The position numbers and the translations under genes were made by a program. The notes under the pieces are model-generated. The model saw only the letters and a list, made by a program, of their open reading frames with translations. It had not been told where the DNA came from and ran no database searches. A stretch of DNA of 20,215 nucleotides from Clostridia bacterium. GTDB lineage: Bacteria; Bacillota_E; RBS10-35; JAJYVN01. This document shows positions 7,193 to 17,200 of this stretch, piece after piece (within the stretch, counting starts at the first letter, position 1; each line of letters opens with the position of its first letter). The stretch covers positions 1 to 20,215 of the forward strand of contig DAHWHT010000194.1 in assembly GCA_027335515.1 (NCBI GenBank), written 5' to 3'.

Positions 7193-10100
7193 CTACTCCG
7201 ATGACTCTGGGTCAGGGCCCAGGGCGACCGCGACGGCCTGGGCCATTGCCAGCCACACGATCCAGGCCTCGCGCACCGGCCGTCCCCACGCGGCCGCCGC
7301 GGCCCGCGCATACAACCGCAGTTGTCGGCCGTAGCGGGTGGTCGCTTCGTCGCGGGCGGTACGCCCCGCGAGCCGATCGGTCTTGTAGTCGACCAGGAGC
7401 AGCCCCTGCGGTTCGACCGCCAGGGCGTCGATCACCCCCTGGACCAGCACCCATTCGCCAGGGTCGGTGCCGTCGATCTCGTGGCGGAGTGTGAACGGAA
7501 CCTCCCGCTGCAGCCGTCCTTGGATTGCCGCCTCGCGGAGCCGCAGACCCAGCGGAGTGGACCAAAAGCGCGCCAGGGCATCGAGGTCGACGGCCGCACC
7601 CACGTCGGCGGGAATGCTTCCCGCCGCGACCAGGGCGTCCCGGGTGCGGCGCAGCGCCGATCGCTCGCACGGTCCGGTGGCGTCGAGGCGTTGCTGCACC
7701 AGGTGGGTGGCCTGCCCCAGTTCCACCGGATCCACCGCGGGGCGGCGGCGGCTCGGCCCATGCTGCGCAACGTCCGGATCCGGTGCCGCCGGCTCCTGCT
7801 CGCCGTCGGCGGGGGTCTCCCGCAACTCGCCCACGGAGCGCTTGCCCGCCAGGTGTCGGGCGGCGGCCCACGAGTAGGTCCAGTCCGCCTCGGCCTGCAG
7901 GCGCCGCAGCGTGCCCAGGTCGGGGGCCACGGGGAGCGCGGCGGGGGCGGATCGCGGTGGCGCGTAGGAACCGGCCGGCTGGCCGATGTGCAGTTGCCAG
8001 GGGCCGGCTTGGACGGAGGCGGGGACGCCGCGCGCGAGGGCGGCGCCCAGGGCCGGCTCGGCCGCCAGGCAGGGACCGATCCATGAAAGCCAAGACGAAC
8101 CCTCGGCAAGGTCCGGCGGTTCGTTGGAACGGGCGGCGAGCGCCCAGGCCTGCGCCGCTTCGGGTAGGGCGGCCGTCCCGACCAGCGCAAGGTACTCGCG
8201 CGCCCGAGTGAGGGCCACATAGAGGGTGCGCAGCTCTTCGGCGCGTTCGTCGTCCCGTCGGGCCGCCTGGACCGCGGCGTGGCGCAGGGTCGGCCAGCGC
8301 CGCAGCCGCGAGAGGTCGACGGCGCGCGCCCCAATGCCCTGGGTGCGGTGGAGGAGGATATCCCGGTTTGGTCCGTCGCCGTGGAAGCGACGGCCCAGGC
8401 CGGCCACGACCACACAGGGGAACTCAAGCCCCTTGCTGCCGTGGATCGAGAGGATGCGCACGGCGTCGCCCGCGGCCGCCGCAGCCTCGGCCACGGTCTC
8501 CCGGCGGCCGCCGTGCTCCAGCCGGGTGATGAGGCGGGCCAGGTCGGTGTCGGCGTCGCCCTCGGCGCGGCGGCATTCGTCCATCAGCCACTGGAGGGTG
8601 CGCTGTCGCTGCTTGCCCGTCGGCAGTCCGGCGGTACGCGGCGCGCTGCGTTCCAGCACCGGGCGCAGCAGGGCGGAAAACTGTCCGGCTCGCGCCAAGG
8701 TTCGCCACCGCTCGAACCCTGCCAACCAGGCGGCGGCCCGTGCCGACCGAGCATCGGTCCCGCTCGCGCAGGCCCGCAGCGCCTGCCAGAACGTGGCCCG
8801 TGGTGCCGCAAGGCGGATGGCCGCCAAGTCGGAATCGTCCATGCAACCAAACGGGCCGCGCAGGGCCGCGGCGAGGTGGATGTCCTGGCGGGGATTGTCC
8901 AGGGCACGCAGCCAGGCCAGCACATCCCTGCCCTCGCGGCTATCGGCGTGTCCCCCTGGATCCGCGGTCCACACCGGCAGGCTGCGGGCCTGCAGTGCCG
9001 ACGCATAGGCATCGGCGGTGCCGCGCAGGGCGCGCAGCAGCACGGTCACATCCCCCGGTTGCACCGACCGCCAGGCCCCGCCGTCCCGCACCTGGCCCTT
9101 TTCCAACCAACCGCAGATCACATCGGCCACCGCCTCGGCTTCGCGCTCCAGTGCGGTGCCGCCATCCGGCCATGTGGGGGGGGGCGGTTCCGCATCCGGT
9201 CCTTCATCGGAGTCCAGATCCCCGTCATCCGAGTCGTCGGGGCGTCCCGCTTCGCCGTCGGGCCAGTCGCCCGGCTGCCGGGCATCGCCGTTGAGCAGCA
9301 CGACGCGCACGGGCGCGGACACTCCGGGGTATGGGGCACCCGCGACCATGGGTTGCGCCCGCTTTTCGGGCACCCCGGAGCCGGCGGCGAGAAACAACCT
9401 GCCAAACAGCGCGTGGACGGCATCCAGGATGGGCGCGCGGCTGCGGAAATTGTGGGTCAGCGGCGCGAGGACGCCCCCGCCGGCCGCGCAGCGCTCGGCG
9501 TGGGCCAGGAGCCGCCCGGGCTCTGCGAGGCGGAATCCGTAGATACTCTGGCGCACATCACCCACCAGAAAGAGGCTGCGGCCTTCCGCGACGGCCATGA
9601 GCAGGGCGTCCTGCACGGGGTTGAGGTCCTGGGCCTCGTCCACCAGCACCTCGCGATAGCGGTTGCGGACGGCGGCGGCCTCTGGGCCTTGGAGCAGGGC
9701 CAGACAGCGGAACTCCAGGTCGGCGAAGTCCAGGGCATGCAGGCGGGACTTGGCGGCCGCATAAGCGGCATCGAGGTCCGCCACCAGGGCGCACAATGCC
9801 TGCACCGCCGGCGTCGTCCCCTCCGCTTCGTCGACGAGATCGGACCAGGGACGGGACAGGGGACCCGCCGCCAGCGCCTTGAGTTCGGACTTCATTCGGT
9901 CGCGCAGGTTGCGGACGCGCTCGGCGATCAGGTCGTCCGCGCCCCTGCCCTTGGGCGCGAGGCGCGGCAAGCCGGTGGTGCGCAGCCGTTGCGCCCCCTG
10001 ATCCCAGTCCGCGGGGTCGCAAGCGCCCTGTTCCAGCGCGGCCACGGTCTCCAGGTCCCCCTGGATGGTGCGCGCGTAGCCTTCCAGGCCGGGTTCTGCC

Positions 10101-10777
10101 GCCGCGAGGCTCTGTGCCAGGAGCAGGGAACGCCGCATCGCCTGCAGCTGGCGTCGGCGCAGGGAGATGCCCAATGCCGGCGTGAACGTGGCCGTGGCGC
10201 GCGCCTGCCGTGCCAGCCATGCCTCGGGGTCGGGGACCCCGCGCATGAAGGTGTGCAGGCCGACCGCCAGTTGCGGAAGTTCGCCGCGCAGCCTGCCACC
10301 GCCGTAGTGGGCGATGAGCGCGCGCAGGCCGGGGGACGGATCGACGGAGCGTTCCACCAGCAGCCGTTCCAGGCAGTCGTCCCGACAGGCATCCGCTTCC
10401 GGGCCGTCCAGGACTCGAAAGGCCGGGTCGAGCCCCTGGGCCGCGAAGTGGCGGCGCAACGTCCGCTCGCAAAACCCATGCACCGTGGTGATGTCGGCCT
10501 GGGGAAGCAGCCAGGCCAACCGGGCCAGCGACGGGGTGGCCTGGGCCTGTCGACGGAGTTCGCGTTCGATGCGCTGGCGCATCTCGGCCGCGGCCGCCCG
10601 CGTGAAGGTGACGATCAGCAATTGCCCCACTTGGATCGGGGCCGCCGGATCGGTCAGGAGGCGCAGGACGCGTTCGGTCAGGACCGCGGTCTTTCCGGAA
10701 CCGGCGGCCGCGTCGCAAAGGACGAGACCGGCCCGGGCCGCAACGGCCTGCGCCTGCTGCGGAGTCCACTCAGGCAC
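7193..10777 (-). CDS. addA: ATP-dependent helicase/nuclease subunit A (AddA)
   Basis: The 1194-aa product is slightly shorter than Bacillus AddA (about 1230). It is the UvrD-type 3'-5' helicase and nuclease subunit of the AddAB complex, which processes double-strand breaks for RecA loading. Motifs in order: Walker A AAAGSGKT (23-30), DITTVHGFC, Walker B DEAQD (380-384), FLVGDVRQSIYGFR, LTHNFRS, LSIHGSKGLEFPCV, and TLYVALTRAREYL. The C-terminal RecB-type nuclease domain has VLVQGVIDALA and LLVDYKTDR (about 1129-1134). The GTG at 10777 is preceded by an AGGAGG ribosome-binding site at a spacing of about 9 nt. The gene overlaps the end of addB by 8 nt, which indicates translational coupling. Residues about 503-538 form an acidic, Pro-rich insertion in the helicase region and include a C9 homopolymer on the coding strand. 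Confidence 0.96.
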   Translation of the reverse strand: MPEWTPQQAQAVAARAGLVLCDAAAGSGKTAVLTERVLRLLTDPAAPIQVGQLLIVTFTRAAAAEMRQRIERELRRQAQATPSLARLAWLLPQADITTVHGFCERTLRRHFAAQGLDPAFRVLDGPEADACRDDCLERLLVERSVDPSPGLRALIAHYGGGRLRGELPQLAVGLHTFMRGVPDPEAWLARQARATATFTPALGISLRRRQLQAMRRSLLLAQSLAAAEPGLEGYARTIQGDLETVAALEQGACDPADWDQGAQRLRTTGLPRLAPKGRGADDLIAERVRNLRDRMKSELKALAAGPLSRPWSDLVDEAEGTTPAVQALCALVADLDAAYAAAKSRLHALDFADLEFRCLALLQGPEAAAVRNRYREVLVDEAQDLNPVQDALLMAVAEGRSLFLVGDVRQSIYGFRLAEPGRLLAHAERCAAGGGVLAPLTHNFRSRAPILDAVHALFGRLFLAAGSGVPEKRAQPMVAGAPYPGVSAPVRVVLLNGDARQPGDWPDGEAGRPDDSDDGDLDSDEGPDAEPPPPTWPDGGTALEREAEAVADVICGWLEKGQVRDGGAWRSVQPGDVTVLLRALRGTADAYASALQARSLPVWTADPGGHADSREGRDVLAWLRALDNPRQDIHLAAALRGPFGCMDDSDLAAIRLAAPRATFWQALRACASGTDARSARAAAWLAGFERWRTLARAGQFSALLRPVLERSAPRTAGLPTGKQRQRTLQWLMDECRRAEGDADTDLARLITRLEHGGRRETVAEAAAAAGDAVRILSIHGSKGLEFPCVVVAGLGRRFHGDGPNRDILLHRTQGIGARAVDLSRLRRWPTLRHAAVQAARRDDERAEELRTLYVALTRAREYLALVGTAALPEAAQAWALAARSNEPPDLAEGSSWLSWIGPCLAAEPALGAALARGVPASVQAGPWQLHIGQPAGSYAPPRSAPAALPVAPDLGTLRRLQAEADWTYSWAAARHLAGKRSVGELRETPADGEQEPAAPDPDVAQHGPSRRRPAVDPVELGQATHLVQQRLDATGPCERSALRRTRDALVAAGSIPADVGAAVDLDALARFWSTPLGLRLREAAIQGRLQREVPFTLRHEIDGTDPGEWVLVQGVIDALAVEPQGLLLVDYKTDRLAGRTARDEATTRYGRQLRLYARAAAAAWGRPVREAWIVWLAMAQAVAVALGPDPESSE

Positions 10778-13700
10778 GGGGCGATTCCTCCTGCCGTTGC
10801 TCTATCTCCAGTCGATCCCAGGCGTCGGCCGGCCTGAGCCGCTCCAGGCGGCGCGGTCGGTCGCCCGCCCCGGGATCCAGGCCGCAGACGTCGCGGAACG
10901 CGCAGGTGCCGCACGGGGTTGCATGGCCGAGGCGGTAGGGGGCAGGGGCGATGCATCCGTCGGTCGCGGCGGATTGCAGGCGGGCGACGCGTCGGTCCGC
11001 CGCGGCGCGCAGGAGCGCAAACCCGGAGCGGCCGGCCACCAGTGTGCCGGCGTACGGCGTGCCGTCCGTCTTGCGGCGCACCCCGGTCACGGCTCCGTCC
11101 AGCGCGGTCTCATGCAGGCCCGCGACCCCTCGGTCGTCCGGGGCCACCCCCTGCAGGCGGGGGGGCGTGGGTGGGGGCCCCTCGGGGCCGGCGGCGGTCT
11201 GCGGGGTCGCGTGCACCGGCAGCAGGAAACACCCGGCCGGTTCCGCCTGGCGGACATCCGCTGCCACCGACAGATACAGGACGGGCTGCAGGGTGAGCGC
11301 GTGGTAGAACCGTTCCAGCGTCAGGCGATCGCGGCCGGTCTTGTAGTCGACGACGCGCACCAGGCGTCGGCCGTCCAACGAGGCCTCGTCAATCCGATCG
11401 ATGCGCCCCCTCAGCCCGGCGCGACGGAAGCCGAACTCGGCGGCGACGGGGCGAAACGTTCCAAGCCGCGCATGCGAAACCAGTGCATCGACCCCGCGGT
11501 GGACATCCCGCCGTACGGCGTCCAGCCCGAGCTCGTCGCGGGGATCCGGTACCGTTCCGCTCAGGACGCGCGGGCGGACCTCCTCCAGGGCCGCATCCGC
11601 CCATTGGTGTGCCTGCGCGGTGTCGAGGTCGGCCGGATCGCAGGCGTCGCGGTGCAGGCGGTCGATCCATCGCGCCATGGCCGCATGCACCAGTTGACCG
11701 TGGCGCGCCGGGTCGATGCCCGGCGGCCTGCGCGGTTGCAGGTGCAGGCCGTGCGCGGCAAAGTGCCGGTAGGGGCAGGCGGCCGCCGCCTCCAGCGCCG
11801 TGGGACTCGTTTCCGCAGCGTAGAGTTGCCTGGCCAGGGTCGGGTCGAGTTGCCGTGGGGCTGCGCCTTGGAGGCCGGCCAGCGCCTGCGCCAGCCACGG
11901 CGCGCCATGGGGTTGACCGGCCAACCACTCGGTTGCGGCCTGCCAGGTCGGCGGCGGGGGGGTGTCGAGGTCGCTGGCCGCGCGCAACGCCGTCGCCAGT
12001 TCCATGGCCAGCGCCGGCAGCCCGCGGCGGGCGGTCGGGCCTGCCGCAGGCCCCCAGGCGGGACAGGGACCCGCTGCGGCGGCCAGGCGGTGCCACAGGG
12101 CGGACGGGCCATGGTCCAGCGGGTGGCTCAGATACAGGCGCCATGACGGACGCGTCGCGGCGATGTAGCCGAGGTAGGCCTCGTCGAGCAGATTTTGGGC
12201 CGATGTCGGGGCGAGTTCCAGTCCGGCGGCGCGCATTTCCAGGCGTGCCGCGTCTGGCAGCAGGGTCTCCTCCCTCGGGGGTAGTGGGAACAGGCCCTCG
12301 CCCAATCCGAGGATGAAGACGGCGCGCAGTTCCGGGTGGCGGCTGCGGTTCACCCCGCCGCACAACACCTGATCCAGTCGCGGTGGTACGAGGCCCACCC
12401 GCAACCCTTCCAGTCCGGCCCGCAGGGTGTCCGCCAGTTCGGCCGTGGTCAGCTCCCGATCGGCCAGGACGGCTTCCAGGGAACGGAGCAAGTCGTGGAT
12501 CGCCTGCCAACATTGGTCGTGCCACTGGGCCTCTTCCGGTTGTCCCTGGGTCCGGGCCTCCCCCTGTTGGCGCTGCACCCAATCATCCGCTCCGACCGCC
12601 TCCAGCAGGGTGCGGCAGGCCGCGGCGGCGTCTCCGGACGTCGTGGGCCCGGCGAGGCTCGCTGCCAGCCGGGCCAGCGGCGCGACCAGGCGGCTGCGCA
12701 GCCGTTCCAACCGCACCCGCGCGCGGCGGGCCCCGGGTCCGGACCCCTGCGGCGGGAACGGGCGGAGCCAGGCGGGCCCGTCCACACCCAGGGCGCGCGC
12801 GGCTTCCTCAAGTTCATCCGCCTCGTCGCGCGGAAGACCGCAAAGGTCGCTGTGGAGGTAGCGGCAGACTGCCGGCAACGTCCAGCCGGTCGTCAGGACC
12901 CCGAGCGCGGCCAGCAGGGCTCGCGCGGCGGGGTGGGGCGCGGCGGGGGGCTTGCGGTCGATGAAGCAGGGGATGTCGCGGCGGGCAAAGGCGGCCGCCA
13001 GCAGGTCGTGGTAGGGCTCCAGGTCGCGGACGATCACCGCCACCTCGCGGTAGCGCAGGCCCTCTTCGCGGCAAAGTCGGTCGATTTCGTCGGCCGCGGC
13101 CTCGGCTTCACCCGCGGCGTCCGGCGCCGCATACAGACGGACATCGCCCGACCGGGCCGGCTGCGGGTCTTCGCCGCGCCAGTTGGCTTCGAGGCGGGCC
13201 AGGGTGGACATCGGCGGGAAGCGGTGCGCTACCACCGGGTCCAGGGGGCGGATCCGCGCGCTCGGATGGCGTTGGCGCAGCCGGCGCAAGGTGCGCCAGG
13301 TCGGGGCAAAGGGATGATCCGGTTCCGGCTCCGGCGGCGGCCCCGGAGGCAGGGCCCGGCTGTCCAGGCACAGCGTGACCCGTACCGTCGCCCCGCAGCG
13401 GATCCAGGCGGACAGCAGGTCTTCCTCGCGCGGCGTGAAGCCGGCGAAGCCATCCACCCAGACCGTGGCCCTGGCGTATGTCGTCGACGCCAGTGCGGCG
13501 GCTGCGGCGGCCAGCGCCCCCCCCGGATCGGCCAGTCGCCCGGCCAGGCTGGCCCGGTAGGCTTCCAGCAACTGCGCGAGGTCCAGGAGGCGTGCCGCGG
13601 TGTCGGTCGACACGCGCGCCGCGCAGGCCCGCAACGCCCGCGGGTCGGCCCCGTATGCTTCCACTTCGGCCAACTGGCGCGCGAGGGCGGCCGCCAGCCC

Positions 13701-14054
13701 GGGGCGCAGGGCGCTGCCGCCGAAGTGGCGCAGGTGGGGCAGCGCCTCCTGGGTCAGTCGGGACAGGAGCATGCGCCGACCCGCCTCGTCGATTTCAGGT
13801 CGTGCGGGCTGAGCGTGTTCGGCCAGAATGCACTGGGTCAGGCGGCGAAACGACCGTACGGCCAAGCGCATGCAGGCCGACCCGGGGGGCTGCGGCTCCA
13901 GCACGGCGCGTTCCATTTGATAGGTGGCCTGTTCGGGACAGAGCAGCACGAGCGGCGGCCCGTCCGGTCCGCCCGACTCCAGTTCCGCCAGGGCTTCGCG
14001 CAGGCAGGTCGCGGTCTTGCCGCTTCCGGCCCGGCCGACCAGCAGTTCGAGCAC
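10770..14054 (-). CDS. addB: ATP-dependent helicase/deoxyribonuclease subunit B (AddB)
   Basis: The 1094-aa product (Bacillus AddB is about 1165) is the second subunit of the AddAB helicase-nuclease, with an inactivated helicase fold for Chi recognition and its own nuclease domain. Seen in the sequence are a P-loop GRAGSGKT (7-14), FILGLGEGLFPL and YIAATRPSWRLYLSHP blocks, and the nuclease motif VVDYKTGR (Asp903, Lys905). The four iron-sulphur ligands are Cys760 in ACPYRHFA and Cys1048, Cys1051 and Cys1057 in a C-x2-C-x5-C cluster, exactly the AddB spacing. The GTG at 14054 was chosen because it opens directly on the family N-terminus and has a ggggggagg ribosome-binding site about 5 nt upstream. 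The longer open frame to 14669 runs into the divergent permease gene. It is first in the addB-addA operon. Confidence 0.95.
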   Translation of the reverse strand: MLELLVGRAGSGKTATCLREALAELESGGPDGPPLVLLCPEQATYQMERAVLEPQPPGSACMRLAVRSFRRLTQCILAEHAQPARPEIDEAGRRMLLSRLTQEALPHLRHFGGSALRPGLAAALARQLAEVEAYGADPRALRACAARVSTDTAARLLDLAQLLEAYRASLAGRLADPGGALAAAAAALASTTYARATVWVDGFAGFTPREEDLLSAWIRCGATVRVTLCLDSRALPPGPPPEPEPDHPFAPTWRTLRRLRQRHPSARIRPLDPVVAHRFPPMSTLARLEANWRGEDPQPARSGDVRLYAAPDAAGEAEAAADEIDRLCREEGLRYREVAVIVRDLEPYHDLLAAAFARRDIPCFIDRKPPAAPHPAARALLAALGVLTTGWTLPAVCRYLHSDLCGLPRDEADELEEAARALGVDGPAWLRPFPPQGSGPGARRARVRLERLRSRLVAPLARLAASLAGPTTSGDAAAACRTLLEAVGADDWVQRQQGEARTQGQPEEAQWHDQCWQAIHDLLRSLEAVLADRELTTAELADTLRAGLEGLRVGLVPPRLDQVLCGGVNRSRHPELRAVFILGLGEGLFPLPPREETLLPDAARLEMRAAGLELAPTSAQNLLDEAYLGYIAATRPSWRLYLSHPLDHGPSALWHRLAAAAGPCPAWGPAAGPTARRGLPALAMELATALRAASDLDTPPPPTWQAATEWLAGQPHGAPWLAQALAGLQGAAPRQLDPTLARQLYAAETSPTALEAAAACPYRHFAAHGLHLQPRRPPGIDPARHGQLVHAAMARWIDRLHRDACDPADLDTAQAHQWADAALEEVRPRVLSGTVPDPRDELGLDAVRRDVHRGVDALVSHARLGTFRPVAAEFGFRRAGLRGRIDRIDEASLDGRRLVRVVDYKTGRDRLTLERFYHALTLQPVLYLSVAADVRQAEPAGCFLLPVHATPQTAAGPEGPPPTPPRLQGVAPDDRGVAGLHETALDGAVTGVRRKTDGTPYAGTLVAGRSGFALLRAAADRRVARLQSAATDGCIAPAPYRLGHATPCGTCAFRDVCGLDPGAGDRPRRLERLRPADAWDRLEIEQRQEESPRA

Positions 14055-14225
14055 GCGCGCCTCCCCCCTCGGCCGCAGCTGCGGCGCGTGATGGCGGCAG
14101 GTTTGGCGGCGGCGATCCGTTCTCCCTGCCGGGGGGGGAATGACCGCCGTTGTGCCGAAGGGGCGTTCCCCGGCCGCCCACCCTTTCCCCGGCCGGCATG
14201 TCCTCGGAGGGGGGCCATCGCCCGC
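14055..14225. promoter_or_regulatory. divergent intergenic region between addB and the giant permease gene
   Basis: These 171 bp must hold the two divergent promoters, but no clear -35/-10 hexamers are visible. There is an eight-G run (14131-14138) and an inverted repeat GGGGAA (14135-14140) / TTCCCC (14166-14171) that could be an operator or chance. The rightward ribosome-binding site GGAGGGGGG lies about 11 nt before the permease ATG. Confidence 0.4.
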
Positions 14226-17200
14226 ATGGTCATTCCCGATCGGACCCCGCCGGTCGCCCCATCCCGTCCGGCCACCGGAGGCGCAGCCCTGAGGGCCCTT
14301 TGGCCCGGGAGTTCCCGGGAAGTGTTCCGGGCGGCCGCGCTGCCGGTGGCGGCGGCCACCCTGCTGGCCGCGTTGGCCGGTGCCCTGTCGGGGGGGCAGG
14401 CGCCGGCTCCGGTCGACAGCCCCTACGCCCTGCCCGGATTGGCCCTGCGCCTTGCGGTGCCGCCGCTGGTGGCACTGGCTGCGGCCGTCCTCTATTGGCG
14501 GTTGGACCGGGTCGGTCGGCGCGGCGAGTGGGGGACGGTGGTCGAGCGGGGGGCCTCGCCGTGGCTGACGCTGGCGGCATTGGCGGGCCCGGCCGCGGCC
14601 GTCGCCCTGGCCGGCGGGTTGCTCGCGCCGCTGGTCGCGCTGGCCGTCGCGGCCCTCACCGGATGGCACGGGCGCGCCGCGTGGGGTGCCGCCGCGTCAG
14701 GGGCGTGGCAGGAGGCGCTCCTGGTCGCGCTGCTGTTGGTTATCGCCGCCCTTGTGGGTGCGCGTCGCGGTGTGGGTGCGACGCGGCTTCATTTCCGAGT
14801 CGCCCAACTGCCGCCACGCGGCGGCTGGCGACGCAGGCCGGTGGATATCGTCCTTGTGGTATTGGGCGTTGTCGTCGGTTGGACGGCGGATGGCGCCGTA
14901 CGGACCGCGGTGGCCACGGGTGTCGTGCCCGCAGGGGTTCTCCTTTGGCCGGCCGCCCTGCTTGGAGCGGCGATTTTTGCCCTGGGGGCCTCCGGGCTTG
15001 CCGTGCGTGCCGGGTCCCTGCTCGCCGCCTGGGGGCAGGGGCGCTGTCGGAGCGCAGACGCGGTGTTGGCGGTGCGCGCCCTTGGCCGCGGTCGCATCGC
15101 CCCCCGCGTCGTTGCCGGGTCGTGCCTGGCTGCGGCCGTGTTCGTGTTCGCCCTGAGTGGGTTGCCGACTGTGGCGGGTTCGGCCGCGGCCCAGCGGGAC
15201 GCCGGGATTGGCGCGGACCTGCGTCTGACGGAGGTCTGGCCGCGTCCGTGCGGGGCGTGCAAGGGTGCGGCTGCGACGTACCTGCGCTGGCGGCTGCCGC
15301 CGCTGGCGACGGCCAATCGCGGGTTGCCGGGCGTGGCCATGGCCGCCACTCTGGTGCGCGCCAACGACTCCCTGGAGGCCGGCGTCGCGGGGTTTATTCC
15401 AATTCGCGCCTACGGCGTGGTCCCCGCCTCACTTGCGGGCGTGGCCCACTTCCCGCCGGGTACCGCGGTTGGCGGGCGGCACGACCTGGCCCTGCTGGCG
15501 CGCCGCCCCGGCGCGGTCATCGTCTCCAGGGGCCTGGCTGCCCTGGCCGGGGTGCGCCCGGGCCAGCGGGTGCAGACCGGACTGCTTGGTGAAGTCACCG
15601 TGCTGGCCATCGCCCGCTCCTGGCCTGGTATCGCGCCGACGCACCGCGATTGGATCTTGGCCAACTGGCGCCGGATGGCGGGCCCGCTGCAGCGGCGCGG
15701 GGCGTGGACCACCGCCGGCTTTCGCGCGACGGCCCTGATGCGCCTGCGCCCGGGGGCCAGCCCGGCGCGGATTGCCGCCGAGCTCGGGCGGCGCGGGGTG
15801 CACGTGACGGCCTCCGCGCGTGCCGGAGCGGGGGGTGGCGGGGCCGGGGTGCTGCCGTGGCTGCTGGTGCCCCTGGCACTGCTGGCCGCGGCCCTGGGAT
15901 GGGATGCCGTGCGGGGGTCTCTGGAAGACCCGTCGGTGCTTCCGACGGGGGATGCGGCCGCCGCCCTCGGGGCGGGCCCGGTCGTGGCCCGGGCGCGTCG
16001 CCGCCTCGCCTGGTTGGGGTCGACCTGGGGTGCGGCCTGCGGGTCCCTGGCGGGCTGGGTCGCGTCGATCCTCTTTTGGCCGATTCTGCGTGTGGGTGCC
16101 GCCAGCCTGGCGGGGCCGCCCCTGCACGTCCCGGCTCTGGGCCTCGGTTTGGCGGTTGTCGTCTTGGTGCTGGGCATCGCGGGCGCCAGCTTCCGGACAC
16201 GGGCCCTGCCCGCAGAGCCGGAGGATCCGGAAATCACGGCGCGCCTGGAGCGCCGCGCCGCATCCTCCCCTGAGCCGGAACCCGCGCCTGTGGACGACGC
16301 CGTCGCGGGCGCGGGGACCCGACCGCGACGGAAACCGGGGGGCATGCCGCGGGCCGTGGCCGCGTCCGTCCGCGCCGTGGCGCAGCCCGCCGCCCGCCGC
16401 CTGGCCCAGCGGTGGCCGCGTCTGACTGGTCTGGCCGCCGGGTTGCTGCTGGCGGCCGCGGTTGCCGCGACCGTGCCGCTGTATGTGACGGGATCGCTGA
16501 CCCGGGTGTTGCATGCGGGGCTTGCGCCGGTCCACCAGCGGCCGGCCGGGGCGCTGCTGGTCCACTACGCACCGCCGCCTGGCAGCGGTACGACGACGGC
16601 CAGCGGTGCCATGGCCCGTCTGGCCGCGATGGCGCCGCACCTTGGCGCGTCCGTCGGCCTGCCGTCCACTGCGGTGGTGAGCTATCTGGCCACCGCCACG
16701 GGCAACGTGCGCCCGCGTTCCACCCCGGGGCTGCCCGCGCCCAGCCGCACCTACACAGGCACCATGGCCGTGGACAGCCTCTCGGGCCTCGCCGCGCACG
16801 TTCGCGTCGTCCAGGGCCGTATGTATGGCGGGACGGGAATGCGCGGCGGCGTCCTCCAGGCGGTCGTGGTGCCCTCGGCCTACCGCCTGCTGCACCTGCG
16901 CGTCGGTCGACGGTATACGCTGAGCTCCGGCGGTCGCTCCCTGGAGGTTCAGCTCATCGGCGTCGTGTCCCAGGTGAACCCCACCGGGCCGTACTGGCCG
17001 TATCGCTACTACCACAGCGAGTTCCTCGTGGCCCCCGCGGCCTTTCATGCCGCGGTGCTCCACGGCCGCCAGGCCAGCCTGGGCGAGGCCGACTGGTACA
17101 CGGATGTGCACCTGCGCAGTCTGAACGCCGAGGGCGTCGCCGGTGTGATCACGCGCCTGCAGCATCTGGGCCTGCGCGTTGCCTCGCAGGCGCCGGGGGC

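Noticed and set aside
8279..10837. An 852-codon plus-strand frame opposite addA
   Set aside because: It is a shadow of addA, whose helicase and nuclease motifs are complete.
12336..14225. N-terminal extension of the permease frame
   Set aside because: It runs antisense through addB. The ATG at 14226 has a ribosome-binding site and precedes the first membrane segment.
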